Notes: generated from the letters alone by a model not told the origin. Positions 8,104-18,240 are shown, numbered from the stretch's first letter. The stretch is 64,000 nucleotides of DNA from JADJPO01 sp963828555 (GCA_963828555.1 CAWHEL010000004.1:1-64000); one strand, 5' to 3'. Numbers and translations are program-made.

Positions 8104-8667
8104 ATGCGGAAACTGACCTTCGGCATGAACATGAGCCTGGACGGCTACATCGCCGCGCCCGGCGACGACCTCGGCTGGAGCGTGCCGAGCGACGAGCTGT
8201 TCCAGTGGTGGTCCGACCGGGTGGACGCGACGGGCCTGGCGCTGTACGGGCGCAAGCTGTGGCAGACGATGAGCTCGCACTGGCCGACCGCCGACAAGCA
8301 GCCGGGTGCCACACCGGCGGCGATCGCGTACGCCGGCCGCTGGCGGGACATGCCGAAGGTGGTGTTCTCCTCTACGACCAGCACGGTCGACTGGAACACC
8401 CGTCTGGTCACCGGCGACGCGGTCACCGAGATCACCAGGCTCAAGGCCGAGGATGGCGGCCCCATGGACATCGGCGGTGCCACACTCGCCGCGGCGGCCA
8501 TGCGGGCCGGGCTGATCGACGAGTACGCGATCGTCACCCATCCGGTCCTGGTGGGCGGCGGCACGCCGTTCTTCACAGCCCTGGACAACTGGGTGAACCT
8601 GAGCCTGGTGGAGACCCGGACGTTTCCCGACGGCGTGGTGCTGACCAGGTACGAGACCAGGCGCTGA
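8104..8667 (+). CDS. Dihydrofolate reductase-family (RibD C-terminal-like) protein
   Basis: The 187-residue protein matches the DHFR/RibD-C family. MRKLTFGMNMSLDGYIAAPG is the characteristic first strand. ALYGRKLWQTM covers the nucleotide-binding region, and DIGGATLAAAAMRAGLIDEY is the second conserved block (GG-x-x-L...GL-DE). Its likely chemistry is NADPH-dependent reduction of an unknown substrate. GGGAGG eight bases upstream supports the ATG at 8104. The frame is open far upstream, but that part is not conserved. Confidence 0.85.
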   Translation: MRKLTFGMNMSLDGYIAAPGDDLGWSVPSDELFQWWSDRVDATGLALYGRKLWQTMSSHWPTADKQPGATPAAIAYAGRWRDMPKVVFSSTTSTVDWNTRLVTGDAVTEITRLKAEDGGPMDIGGATLAAAAMRAGLIDEYAIVTHPVLVGGGTPFFTALDNWVNLSLVETRTFPDGVVLTRYETRR

Positions 8668-8768
8668 GTGCCCGACGGCGGATCAGCGCGGGCTTCGGGC
8701 CGCCCAAGGATCTCGTGGCGCTGTGTTCCGAGGCGATCGTGACGTCCCTGCCGGATCGATCCTGTTCT

Positions 8769-8903
8769 TCACCGCAGACGATCCGTCCGGTCGTCGAGTG
8801 CCTGGTGGGGGCGGAGGGTGTTGTAGGTGTGGCGGAACTGGTTGATCTCGACGGCGAGGGCATTGCCGTCGCCTTGCACATGGAGCACGCGGAGAAGATC
8901 GTG
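8769..8903 (-). pseudogene. IS transposase C-terminal remnant (rve-type)
   Basis: The reading EINQFRHTYNTLRPHQALDD is the hallmark C-terminus of IS3/IS481-type integrase-core transposases. Only about 40 residues remain and the catalytic core is gone. It is a leftover of a former insertion. The flanking sequence at 8668-8768 and 8904-9297 shows no other gene. Confidence 0.7.
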
Positions 8904-9297
8904 ACGACGGTCCAGAGAGGCTCGGTCAACACCCGATGGCGCGACTTCAGGCCCTTGGTTGGGGTCATCGGCATTCACGCTGGGCCGCTGCAGGGGGCGG
9001 CACCCTGCGCTTGGTCGAGGTCATCGCACACGAGATCACCGAGGGCCTGATCGTTCGCGCACCTACCACCGACCCGACCCCTCCGCCGTCGACGCCTTCC
9101 TCAGTCGAGCCGAAACACCGACCTCCCCGCGGTCCCTCGAGGCGCTGGCCGCAGGGGGGACTCCATCCGAGGCTTAGGGGCCGTGACCTTGAGGGCCGTG
9201 ACCAAGGACGCCAGGCGATCGCACCGCAGGCAGGCCGATCAGCGAACGAGTGCGGCGCGATCGCAGGGGTGGAGCGCGACGTCCGGGCGTCGAGCTG

Positions 9298-9960
9298 TCA
9301 GCGGCAGGGTGGCCGGCGCGTTGAAATGCCGGGACGGACGAAGCCCGACCGCTCCTCCCCGGTCTGGGCTTCTCGCCGATGCGGCCTCTGCTCCTGCCCG
9401 AGCTGGGAATGTGGCCTCGAGGCCCGGGTTGACCCTGCCGACCGGCACTCAACATCGCCCGCGACACGTCGGGAGGGCTCGTCGTGGCTGATCTCAGTCG
9501 ACGGCTGGGCTGTTTCGACTCGTGTCTTGATGTTGGCGACGCCGTGGCGGACCTGGGCGCCGCCGAAGGACTTCCACATCATGGGTTGCAGCACCCTGAC
9601 CAGTAAGGGGCCGGTGAGTCGCTTCACGGTGTGCCGGAGTTGGGTGCCACTGCCGATGGGTTCCAGGTCGAAGGTCCACAGGTAGTGGCCGCCTTCGTCC
9701 CAGCATTCGTACTGGAAGCGCCGCGAGGGCGTCGACTCGCGCACCACGACACGGCCGTTGGCTGATTTAGTGGTGTGCGGGAGGATGTGTGTGGCCCGGG
9801 TGGTGTACTCGGCGCCGGGGCCGTGTTCGGGGCCGGCGACGTGGTGGACGGTGAGGCGTTGGTCGGCCCATTCGGGGTGGCGGGTGAGGTCGGCGACGAG
9901 GGCGAACACCGTCTCGGGGGTGGCGTCGATGGTGGCGGTGACGGTGCGGACGAAGGACAT
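9298..9960 (-). CDS. SRPBCC family (polyketide cyclase/START-like) protein
   Basis: Residues 1-150 are a typical single SRPBCC domain. RTVTATIDATPETVFALVAD is the first strand and helix, HPEWADQRLTVHHVAGPEHG follows, and a long C-terminal amphipathic helix follows LRHTVKRLTGPLLVRVLQP. These proteins bind hydrophobic ligands. The last 70 residues are arginine- and proline-rich and look like translation into non-coding DNA. The native C-terminus was probably lost by rearrangement at the island edge. Confidence 0.75.
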   Translation of the reverse strand: MSFVRTVTATIDATPETVFALVADLTRHPEWADQRLTVHHVAGPEHGPGAEYTTRATHILPHTTKSANGRVVVRESTPSRRFQYECWDEGGHYLWTFDLEPIGSGTQLRHTVKRLTGPLLVRVLQPMMWKSFGGAQVRHGVANIKTRVETAQPSTEISHDEPSRRVAGDVECRSAGSTRASRPHSQLGQEQRPHRREAQTGEERSGFVRPGISTRRPPCR

Positions 9961-10043
9961 GGCCTGCTCCCTGGTGAGGTCGGTTCGGGTGGTCTCGACC
10001 GTAGGTAGCCGCGAGAGGTCCGGGATCGCCCAAGTGGTCGATA

Positions 10044-11594
10044 TCAGCCGAGCAAGTCGTGCTCCATGGCGAACAGTGCGACCGCGGCGCGGCTGCTGAC
10101 GCGGGTCTTGGCGTAGATGTGCGCGACGTGGGTGTGCACGGTGGCTCGGGAGATGAACAAGTCACGGGCGATCTGAGTCTTGTTGGCGCCACGGGCGAGC
10201 AGTCGCAGAACCTCGACCTCGCGTTCGGTGAGTCCGCCTGGGCGGGCGGGGCGGGACCGGGTCCGACGCTGCCCGGCTGCCTCGCTGACGGCCGCTGCGG
10301 CCTCGCCGTCCAGTTGCCCTGAGGACACCATCGCTGCGAGCGTGCTGGCCGCGGCCGCGGGTTCGTAGGCGGGCCGGTGCGGGCGGGCCTGGACCAGGGC
10401 TGCGTAGACGTCGGCGGCGGCCAGGACCCGGCTGGCCCGATCGAGGCCGCCCGCGGTCAAGCCGCGATGGTAGCCGCTGCCGTCGAGGCGTTCGTGGTGG
10501 CGGCCGGCCAGCGGCGCCAGCGGCGCCAACACCGCGCAGCGCAGCAGGATCCGCTCGCAGTGGTGGCCGTGCAACCGCACCTGCTCCCACTGGGCGATCG
10601 ACAGAGGTCCCGGTCTGTCCCACACCTCGACCGGCACGCCGGTGCGGCCGATGTCGTGCAGCAGGCCGGCTCGGCGAAGATCCCTCTGCTGGTCGGCGCT
10701 CATCCCGAGCAGGCGTGCGGCGGTCTCCGCCAGGGCCGCCACCGCGGTGGAATGGCCCTGCAACAGGGGACTCTTCAGGTCGGCGACGTCGGCGAAGACC
10801 CGCGCGACGTCATCAACGCCCGACGCGCCGGCAGTCATCGCCGGGGCCGGCTCGGCATCCAGCATCCTTTCCCAGACGTCGGGTTCCCACGTCTCGGCGA
10901 GCAGCCGGTCCGCGGCGGCCTCGAACGCCGATGCCAGGACCGGGTCGAGGTCGCGGCCGGACAGACGCCGCACCAGGGCACGCGTCCTGGCCGCGCCCAG
11001 GCGCAGGCCACCCTCGACGGCGACGTGGGCGAGCACCGCGTACCGGGTAGGCAGCGGAATGTCCTGACCGGCCAGGTGCTGCGGGTCGCCTCTACCATCC
11101 CAACGCTCCGCCACCCCGTACAGGGCCGCCCGAACCTGCGCGTCGAGACCGACCCGCTCGGCCATCCGGGCCGCCACCTCGCAGTGCGAGCGGTTGATCT
11201 GCGACCCCAACCGCGGCCCCGCGGCCAGCACCCGCCCCGCGGCCCACAACCTGCCCGGCCCCGCCGCGCCGTCCCCGGCCAGCGACAGCAGGATCGGTAG
11301 GGCCTCGACCGGACGAGCCCGGTCTACCAGAGTCATCCGCCGGTTCACCTCGATGTCCTGCCCGCCCAAGTAGACCGCCGCCTCGTGGGAGGACGCGGTG
11401 CACCCGACGTAGCGCAGCAACGTGGTGTAGAACACCCGGCTGCGGTCCTGGAGGCCGAGCCCGGCCTCGGCGGCCATCCGGCTGGCCAGCAGACACGCCC
11501 GGACCGCCGTCTCCGGGGGATACCCGGTGGCCAGGTCGGTGACCAGCGACAACGCCCCCAGCAACTCTGCCAACCGGGGCCGGGCGGGATCCAT
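10044..11594 (-). CDS. HD-phosphohydrolase with C-terminal LuxR DNA-binding domain
   Basis: The 516-residue protein combines an HD-GYP-like region with a LuxR helix-turn-helix. The HD region has the HDIGR metal motif and GRHHERLDGSGYHRGL, with H where GYP has P. The HTH starts LTEREVEVLRLLARGANKTQ and occupies the last 65 residues. The N-terminal half is a diverged tandem HD-like region. HD-GYP domains cleave cyclic di-GMP; whether this GYH variant does is not known. A GGAGG six to seven bases upstream fixes the ATG at 11594. The fusion suggests a transcription regulator controlled by a nucleotide or metal signal. Confidence 0.85.
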   Translation of the reverse strand: MDPARPRLAELLGALSLVTDLATGYPPETAVRACLLASRMAAEAGLGLQDRSRVFYTTLLRYVGCTASSHEAAVYLGGQDIEVNRRMTLVDRARPVEALPILLSLAGDGAAGPGRLWAAGRVLAAGPRLGSQINRSHCEVAARMAERVGLDAQVRAALYGVAERWDGRGDPQHLAGQDIPLPTRYAVLAHVAVEGGLRLGAARTRALVRRLSGRDLDPVLASAFEAAADRLLAETWEPDVWERMLDAEPAPAMTAGASGVDDVARVFADVADLKSPLLQGHSTAVAALAETAARLLGMSADQQRDLRRAGLLHDIGRTGVPVEVWDRPGPLSIAQWEQVRLHGHHCERILLRCAVLAPLAPLAGRHHERLDGSGYHRGLTAGGLDRASRVLAAADVYAALVQARPHRPAYEPAAAASTLAAMVSSGQLDGEAAAAVSEAAGQRRTRSRPARPGGLTEREVEVLRLLARGANKTQIARDLFISRATVHTHVAHIYAKTRVSSRAAVALFAMEHDLLG

Positions 11595-11954
11595 ACCCCA
11601 CCTCCGCAACCCAGCCGCCGCAGTCATCGAGCCGAGCGCACCCCCGACCTGAACGCCGAGCCTAGCCCGCCACCACGAAGGGGCACCCGGTAGACGTTTC
11701 GCTGGTCGGCGATGAAACGAGCCATGCTCCCTTCGTCGCCTCGCCCCGATATCGATGCCTACGCCGGCGCGCTCTCGTCCATCAGCCACGACGCCCCGGT
11801 CAACATCGCATAGCCCGCCTGACGGACTGCGCCTGGACTCGCTCGCCACCTGCGTCGCCCACCTGGCTGGGTGCCGATGGCGCCCGCGGTCCTCCAGGCT
11901 CAGACTGGAGATGTGGCTGGGGGCCGCGAGCCCCCGCGGCGGGATGGAGCGCTG
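11595..11954. other. Divergent intergenic region, no gene seen
   Basis: This 360-bp gap lies between the divergent regulator and a small hypothetical gene, so it must hold both promoters. I could not identify them with confidence. Confidence 0.4.
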
Positions 11955-12263
11955 ATGGACATCCGGATGGCGGCCGGCCCGTTGCTCGCGCTCCATGAGG
12001 TCCGGCAGCGGCTCGCGGCACTGAGAGCGGAGCTGAACCGGCTGGAGCGTGACCGGACGGTGTTCGCGCGTGCGTTCCACACTCAGGTCGCGCAGGCCGT
12101 GTACGCCGCCCTCCTCGTGGAGGAGGCTCGGCTCGCCGCTCTGCCGCTCCTGGACCTGACCTTCGACGACTCCCCGGAGATCACTCTCTCGTCGACCGCG
12201 CTGGACGTGCAGCCCTGGTCGGCCTCCGGCGGGGCGCGCCGGCGCGAGATCCTGGACGTGTAG
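11955..12263 (+). CDS. Hypothetical protein, helical
   Basis: The 102-residue protein has an amphipathic helical segment (ALHEVRQRLAALRAELNRLE) with coiled-coil character, then an aspartate-rich C-terminal part. I do not recognise the family. The ATG at 11955 was chosen because GGATGGAG lies about eight bases upstream. It converges on the SNF2 gene with a 19-bp gap. Confidence 0.6.
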   Translation: MDIRMAAGPLLALHEVRQRLAALRAELNRLERDRTVFARAFHTQVAQAVYAALLVEEARLAALPLLDLTFDDSPEITLSSTALDVQPWSASGGARRREILDV

Positions 12264-12282
12264 CGCAAGCGGAGGGTCCGTC

Positions 12283-14571
12283 CTATCCCGGCGGCGCCCG
12301 GAGCGCGTCGGTGAGCAGCGCGACCAGTGCCTCGAGCTGCACATCGGCCGACGAGGAGACCTCCTCGTCCGACCCGTCTAGCGCCCTGGCGGCCAGGCCC
12401 GCTTTGCTTCCGATGAGCTCGGCGATCCGGGCGTCAAGGGTCTGCGCAGCGATGATGCGCCACGCGGTGACCGGCTCGGTCTGGCCGATGCGGTGGCTGC
12501 GGTCGATGGCCTGGGTCTGCTCGGCGTCGGTCCAGGAGAGTTCGGCGAGCACGACGTTCGAGGCGACCTGGAGGTTCACCCCGACGCCGGCCGCCGTCAG
12601 GGAGCAGACCGCGACGGCGACGTCGGGGTCCTTCACGAAGGCGTCGATGTTCTTCTGCCGCGTCGCGGGCGTCTGGTCGCCACGGATCGATGAGAAGCGC
12701 ACCCCCTGCCCGGCGAAGGTCGCCTCGGCGGCGTCCATCACGTCGATGTGCTTGGCGAAGAAGACGACCTTGCCCGCGCTGCGGGCCAGCTGCGCCGCGT
12801 AGTCCGCCGCCAGCTCCGCCTTCGCGCGGCCGATCCGTCGCATCATGGTGAACACGTTGTCGCCGGACGTCGCCGTCTTCGCCTGCTTCAGCTCGGACCG
12901 GGCCACCCGGCGCACGACGGCGGCGTCGATGCCGGCGGCGGCGTCGTCGGACGAACGTGACGCCAGCGCTGTCTGGTACTGCACCACCATCCGGCGGGCG
13001 AGGTCGCGCTCCGCCGCCCGGATCGACCGACCGGCCGCCCCGTCCAGCTCGACGTGGAGGTCGGCGATCCGCCGAGCCGGGATGTCGGCGGCGACGTCGA
13101 CCTTGCGCCGCCGCACGATGCCCAGGTCGATGACGCTCTGCCGCGCCGCGGCGTAGAAGCCGGGGTCGGCGGGCGTCAGCCCCGAGTCCTCGAGAGCCGC
13201 CATCAGGGCGCCCACTGGCTTGGTCTCGTCGATCCACCCCAGGAACTGCCAGATCGCCCGGAAGTCGTCGATGTCGTTGATCAGCGGCGTACCGGTGAGC
13301 GCCATGAGCAGCGGCCGAGCTGTGCGGAACCGGACGCGTTCGGAGAGCGCGAGGACGTGCTTGGAGCGTTGGGACGTCGTGTTCTTGATGAAGTGCGCCT
13401 CGTCGACGACCATGCCGCGGAAGCCGAGTCCCCCCATCCAGCCCAGATGCCGGTCGAGCACGTCGTAGTTCACGATGACGATGTCCGCGAAGCCGTCGAT
13501 CGTGTCCCCATCGCCCTGGACCACTGTCGCCGGGCGGTGCGGTAGCCAGCGAGCGGCCTCGCGCGCCCAGTTGGTCTTGACGACGTTCGGCACGACCACC
13601 AGCAGTGGATAGGCGTCGGCCGCCTCGGCGGCGAGCAGAGACTGGGCCGTCTTGCCCAGACCCGGCTCGTCGGCGAGGAGGAACGTCCGGTGGCCGGCAG
13701 CGGCCGCCGCGATCAGCTGCCCCTGGTGCGGCATCAGCTCTTCACCCAGCGGAGTGAACTGGGCCGTCGGCGCCGGCAGCGCCATGCACGCCGGGGCCGT
13801 CCCACCAGCGCGCTCGAACGAGCTCAGCAGCGGCCCGAGCAGCTCCCAACTGGCGAGGCGGCGCGCACGGGCCTGGACCGGTCGGGGCGCGGACATGTCC
13901 GGCGCGAGGAAGGGATTGGCCAGCCGGCGGGAGGTCACCGACTGCGGCACGACCTGCCGCTCGGCCGCGGAGGTGCCGGTCGACGAGGAGCGCTCGGCCG
14001 GCGGCTCCTGGTCGCCCGCCTCCTCGATCCCGGCTGCCTGGAGCAGGTCACGCTTGCGCGACCGGGCTCCGTACGAGACATCGGCGTCCTCGGCGAGCAG
14101 AGCCAGCAACCCGGCCTCCCGGACGGCGATCCTGGCGAGGATCTCCGCGATGCCGTCCAGACGCTTGAGCTGCTCGGCTCGACGGCTCTCGCTGACACCC
14201 GAGTCCGCTCGGACGCGGGCGCGTTCCTCCCTCAGCAGCAGGGTGACGGCCTGGAACGTCGTGCGCACGGTCGGCGTCACCCGCCCGGCTCGGACGGCCG
14301 CCTCGACCTCACGGACGGTCTGGGCGAGCACTGAGGCGACGTCGCGAGGGCGGACGGGCCGCTGTGCCCGGGGGGCGGTACGACCGGCGCCCGTCCGGCG
14401 CTGCCCTGCTCGAGCCACGAACTCCTCCTCCGATGTACTGGGCACGGTGGCCGCAGCACCAGGCAGCATGATCTCGCGAACGGGACGAGGAACGCGCCCG
14501 CGCGCAGGACCGTGCTCGAACACCCCGCCGACGTGCGGATCCTTCACGGATGGCATGGGCCTGGGCAGCAT
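12283..14571 (-). CDS. SNF2-family DEAD/DEAH-box helicase (SMARCAL1-like)
   Basis: The protein of about 762 residues has a full SNF2 ATPase. LLADEPGLGKTAQS is motif I, IVNYDVLDRH follows, MVVDEAHFIKN is motif II (DEAH), and ALTGTPLIND is motif III. The C-terminal lobe has VVFFAKHIDV and ends in AIDRSHRIGQTEPVTAWRII (motif VI). The N-terminal 250 residues are basic and low in conserved features. It is a dsDNA translocase, probably for repair, remodelling or defence. A GAGG about ten bases before the ATG at 14571 supports that start; the ATG at 14556 is an alternative. The next gene upstream is a second, unrelated SNF2 protein. Confidence 0.88.
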   Translation of the reverse strand: MLPRPMPSVKDPHVGGVFEHGPARGRVPRPVREIMLPGAAATVPSTSEEEFVARAGQRRTGAGRTAPRAQRPVRPRDVASVLAQTVREVEAAVRAGRVTPTVRTTFQAVTLLLREERARVRADSGVSESRRAEQLKRLDGIAEILARIAVREAGLLALLAEDADVSYGARSRKRDLLQAAGIEEAGDQEPPAERSSSTGTSAAERQVVPQSVTSRRLANPFLAPDMSAPRPVQARARRLASWELLGPLLSSFERAGGTAPACMALPAPTAQFTPLGEELMPHQGQLIAAAAAGHRTFLLADEPGLGKTAQSLLAAEAADAYPLLVVVPNVVKTNWAREAARWLPHRPATVVQGDGDTIDGFADIVIVNYDVLDRHLGWMGGLGFRGMVVDEAHFIKNTTSQRSKHVLALSERVRFRTARPLLMALTGTPLINDIDDFRAIWQFLGWIDETKPVGALMAALEDSGLTPADPGFYAAARQSVIDLGIVRRRKVDVAADIPARRIADLHVELDGAAGRSIRAAERDLARRMVVQYQTALASRSSDDAAAGIDAAVVRRVARSELKQAKTATSGDNVFTMMRRIGRAKAELAADYAAQLARSAGKVVFFAKHIDVMDAAEATFAGQGVRFSSIRGDQTPATRQKNIDAFVKDPDVAVAVCSLTAAGVGVNLQVASNVVLAELSWTDAEQTQAIDRSHRIGQTEPVTAWRIIAAQTLDARIAELIGSKAGLAARALDGSDEEVSSSADVQLEALVALLTDALRAPPG

Positions 14572-14646
14572 CCCGCGGGACCTCGAGCCGGCAACGTTCT
14601 GGGCTGAGGTCCACGGTAGGGGAAGATTCCCTGTGCAGGCGCTGAA

Positions 14647-14717
14647 TCAGAGCCCCAGATAGGTGCGGATCGCGGCTTCGAGGTGCTGAAGCTCGGCGGG
14701 ATGAAGGCGTCCTCGGT
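14647..14717 (-). pseudogene. C-terminal coding remnant, copy 1
   Basis: The minus strand reads RGRLHPAELQHLEAAIRTYL followed by GL and a stop. About 70 bp are closely similar to 18241-18313, which encodes nearly the same peptide with the same stop. I do not recognise the parent protein. The copy lies 76 bp before the start of the SNF2 gene it precedes. Confidence 0.6.
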
Positions 14718-14840
14718 GATTCTTGAGCCCGCCCTGGTCAACGGTGTGCAGATCCGTGGCATTGCGCCGAAGTCCTCGGGTCCCGTCGGAGGCGCCAGGG
14801 ACATCCCCAAGACCCGTGCACGCTGACCCGCCGCGGGGAG

Positions 14841-17800
14841 CTACAACAGCCCCCGGATGTCGTCGGCGGTCAGGGCGCCCGAGGCGAGTGCGCCGTCGTC
14901 CACCACGCTCGCGAACAGTTCGCGCTTGCGGTTCTGCAGGGCGATGACCTTGTCCTCGATGGTGTCGGCGCTGACCAGCCGGTAGACGTTGACCGGCTTG
15001 TCCTGACCGATGCGGTGGGTGCGGTCGATGGCCTGCGCCTCCACGGCGGGGTTCCACCACGGGTCGAGCAGGAAGACGTAGTCGGCCTCGGTCAGGGTCA
15101 ACCCGACCCCGCCGGCTTTGAGCGAGATCAGGAAGACCTGGTTGTCACCGGACCGGAACTCCTCGACCGCCTCGGCCCGCTTGCGGGTGCGCCCGTCGAG
15201 ATAGCTGAAGGCGATGCCCTCGGCCGCCAACCGCTCGCGCACCAGGGCGAGGAACGAGGTGAACTGGCTGAACACCAGCACCTTGTGCCCCTCGGCGATG
15301 ACCGGGCCCATCAGATCGAGCAAGGTGTCGATCTTGGCGCAATGCTGACCGCGGTGCTCCGGTTCGACCAAGCCGGGATGCAGGCTCAGCTGGCGCAGCA
15401 CCGTCAGGGCCCGGAAGATCGCGATCCGGTTGCGGGCGGCGTCCTCGAGCAGGCCGAGCACCCGCTGCCGCTGCCGCGCCAGGCCGCGGTCGTAGACCCG
15501 GCGGTGACGTGGCGGCAGCTCGACGCGCACCGTCTGTTCCTGCTTGGGGGGCAGGTCCCGCGCGACCTCTCCCTTGGTGCGGCGCAACATCACCGGCCGG
15601 ATCCGGCGGCGCAGGGTGTCCAGACGCTCTGGTGCCGAACCGCTCTCGATGGGACGCCGGAAGTGCTCGGTGAAGGCCTTCGGGTGCGGGAACAACCCTG
15701 GAGCGACGATGGACAGCAGCGCCCACAGCTCCATCAGGTTGTTCTCCATCGGGGTGCCGGTGATGGCGAACTTGGTGCCCGCCGACAACCGACGTGCGCA
15801 CTGATAGGTGGCCGACTGATGGTTCTTGACGGCCTGTGCCTCGTCGAGGATCAACCCGGACCATTCCCGATCGGCAAAGGCCTCCTCGTCGAGGCGGAAC
15901 ACGGCGTAGGAGGTCACCACCAGGTCGGCGCCCTCGGCCACCACGCTCACCCCGGCACCGCGGCGGTCGGTGGTGGCCGCGACCGCCACCCGCAGGCCGG
16001 GGGCGAACCGCTCGGCCTCACCGGCCCACACGGCGAGCACCGACGCGGGCGCGACGACCAACCAGGGGGCGTCGTCCGCCGCGTCCTGGCGCGCCTGAAC
16101 GATCATGGCCAGTGCCTGCATGGTCTTTCCCAGCCCCATGTCGTCCGCCAGGATGCCGCCCAGGCCCTGACGACGCAGGAAGGTGAGCCAGGAATAGCCG
16201 TCCTGCTGGTAGGGCCGCAGGGTGGCCTGCAGTCCGGACGGCGTCGGGACGGGTTCGACGGATTCCGTGGACAATCCCTTGACCAGGCCCGCCCATCGCT
16301 CGCTCTGCTCCTCGACGATGCCCAGCGCCTCGAGCTCCGACCACAGATCGGCCTGGTAGGGCGACAGCCGCAACGGCCCGCGTGGGTCGTCCTGCATCGC
16401 CCGGGCCTCCTCGACCAGTCGCCGCAGTTCGGCCAGCTCGGGGCGATCGACGCGGAACCAGGTGCCGGTCGGAAGGATCACCTGCTCCTGCCCCAGGGTG
16501 AGGGCCGTGATCAGGGCGGCCATCGGCACGTCCTCGTCGCCGATGCTCACCGCCACCGACAGGTCGAACCAGTCGTGGCCGGCGTCGGTGCCGGATTCGG
16601 TCAACGCCAGCCGCACTGTCGGCGGGTGCATCGCCTCGGAGTAGGTGATCTCGTCCCCGTCGATCGTCAGATCGACGTCGGGATGTGCGTCCAGTCGCGG
16701 GACCACCCGGTTCAGGAAGTCGACCACGTCGAACCCGCTCAGGGTGGAGCCCGGATACGGGGTAGCTCCGCGCAAGGGCAGCGGCGGCCGGACCAGCTGC
16801 GGCGGGAGGTCGGCGACGACCTCGTTCAGCAGTGCGGCCTCAGCCTCATGGTCACGGATTGCGGCGTGGTCGGCGGAAGCGATGGACACCTGGACGGCGT
16901 CCGGCCCCACCTGATAGCGGAAGGACCAGGCGAGGGCCAGCCGCACCTCGGGCAGGTGGGTCAGATGCAGGTGAACCCGCGGTGGAGCCACCTCGTTGAT
17001 CTGCACACTCCCGTCCGGCGAGCCCACCTGGAACCGGCGCGCCAGCGCCGGCGCCACCGAGGTCAGGAACCGGGAGGAGTCCACCGCGGGGATCTCGACC
17101 GCGCCGTGCTGCAGAAGCCGGGCGGCCTCGCCGTCCAGCGGCGGGTCGAAACCGGCGAGCCAGAGGTCGGCGTCGTGGAGGGACCACAGACCGGTCGGTG
17201 GGGAGCCGACTGTGCTCCACGAACGCAGCTCGGGCCCGGACGTGACCTCGTCGAACTCGTCGGGCAGGGCCACCGAGGGCAGGACGCGGATCCCGCCGTC
17301 GTCGGTGCGCAGCAGATCGAGCGCGAGGCGCGCCGGTTCGGCGGCCAGCCGCACCTCGCCGCTGCGGCGCTGGTCGGTGAGCAGTGTGACGCCTGCCCGG
17401 TGGCACTGGCGCAACGCCTCCAGCCAACCGGGGCCGAGGTGTTCGAGATCGATCGTCTCCGACGTGGAGTAGTAGCGGTACGGCCCGGCGACCGAGGCCT
17501 GCAGGGCCAGCAGCGCCTGCTTCTGGCGTGGCGCCGGCGCGGCGGTGCCGTACCCGAGGTAGTCCAGCCTGCTCCAGGAGACTCCGGTCTTGATCCAGCC
17601 CGTCTTGCCGGGAATGACCGGGCGCAGAGTGATCCGCGGGTCGGTGCGTCGTGGACCGGCGCCGGGGTAGCTCAGACGGGAGGCGTGCACCTCGATCAGC
17701 AGGCCGAGCGGGGTGTGCCCAGTGGCCTCGGCCGGGGCGGCGATCATGCCCGCGAGCAGGCGTTCCCAGTCGAGGGCGGGTGGCGGCACGGCCTTCAGTG

Positions 17801-18137
17801 GACGCGCCGGGCCGACCTGACCGGCCAGCCCCAGGGTCTGGCGAGCGGTCAGCGCCACCGCCACGACGTGCTTGCAGTCCCCACCCAGCGGACAGGTGCA
17901 GTCACCGCCGAGGAAGCCGCCGTCCTCGGTCAGGTCGACCTGAGTCGAGTACGAACGCCCCGAGCCCCGCACGGTGGCGACCAGCCCTCTGCGGCCGTTG
18001 AGCCGCAACTGGCCCACCCGGCGTTGCCGGCAGTACTCGCGGCCCCGGTGCAGGCTTGTCGCGCCGACCAGGTCGCGCAGGTCGTCATCGGTGAGGCGGC
18101 GCAGCAGGTGCGCCAACTCGGGGAGCTGCGAAGTCAT
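14841..18137 (-). CDS. SNF2 helicase with SWIM zinc finger (HepA/RapA-like)
   Basis: The 1098-residue protein starts with a SWIM zinc-binding motif (C80, C82, C88, H90 in DCTCPLGGDCKHVVAV) and a long middle region. The C-terminal 480 residues are a complete SNF2 motor: GILADDMGLGKTMQALAMIV, LILDEAQAVKN, AITGTPMENNLMELW, KVLVFSQFTSFL and EAQAIDRTHRIGQDKPVN. SWIM-SNF2 proteins are widespread in Actinobacteria and act on DNA-protein complexes, with unclear specific roles. The gene follows a 106-bp spacer containing the second coding remnant. The ATG start is sound because the N-terminus matches the family layout. Confidence 0.92.
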   Translation of the reverse strand: MTSQLPELAHLLRRLTDDDLRDLVGATSLHRGREYCRQRRVGQLRLNGRRGLVATVRGSGRSYSTQVDLTEDGGFLGGDCTCPLGGDCKHVVAVALTARQTLGLAGQVGPARPLKAVPPPALDWERLLAGMIAAPAEATGHTPLGLLIEVHASRLSYPGAGPRRTDPRITLRPVIPGKTGWIKTGVSWSRLDYLGYGTAAPAPRQKQALLALQASVAGPYRYYSTSETIDLEHLGPGWLEALRQCHRAGVTLLTDQRRSGEVRLAAEPARLALDLLRTDDGGIRVLPSVALPDEFDEVTSGPELRSWSTVGSPPTGLWSLHDADLWLAGFDPPLDGEAARLLQHGAVEIPAVDSSRFLTSVAPALARRFQVGSPDGSVQINEVAPPRVHLHLTHLPEVRLALAWSFRYQVGPDAVQVSIASADHAAIRDHEAEAALLNEVVADLPPQLVRPPLPLRGATPYPGSTLSGFDVVDFLNRVVPRLDAHPDVDLTIDGDEITYSEAMHPPTVRLALTESGTDAGHDWFDLSVAVSIGDEDVPMAALITALTLGQEQVILPTGTWFRVDRPELAELRRLVEEARAMQDDPRGPLRLSPYQADLWSELEALGIVEEQSERWAGLVKGLSTESVEPVPTPSGLQATLRPYQQDGYSWLTFLRRQGLGGILADDMGLGKTMQALAMIVQARQDAADDAPWLVVAPASVLAVWAGEAERFAPGLRVAVAATTDRRGAGVSVVAEGADLVVTSYAVFRLDEEAFADREWSGLILDEAQAVKNHQSATYQCARRLSAGTKFAITGTPMENNLMELWALLSIVAPGLFPHPKAFTEHFRRPIESGSAPERLDTLRRRIRPVMLRRTKGEVARDLPPKQEQTVRVELPPRHRRVYDRGLARQRQRVLGLLEDAARNRIAIFRALTVLRQLSLHPGLVEPEHRGQHCAKIDTLLDLMGPVIAEGHKVLVFSQFTSFLALVRERLAAEGIAFSYLDGRTRKRAEAVEEFRSGDNQVFLISLKAGGVGLTLTEADYVFLLDPWWNPAVEAQAIDRTHRIGQDKPVNVYRLVSADTIEDKVIALQNRKRELFASVVDDGALASGALTADDIRGLL

Positions 18138-18240
18138 GACCTCAGTTCACCAGGCACCACCGACACCTTCGTCAAGACTCGCCCGGTGGTTCCAGCAATG
18201 GTCCGCGCCGAGCGACCGGCCGTCGGCCAGGTCGGAGGGA

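Noticed and set aside
7582..8667. One 361-residue protein joining the AbiEii N-terminus to the DHFR-like domain
   Set aside because: The DHFR-like part has its own ribosome binding site and a typical start at 8104; the joining segment has no conserved features.
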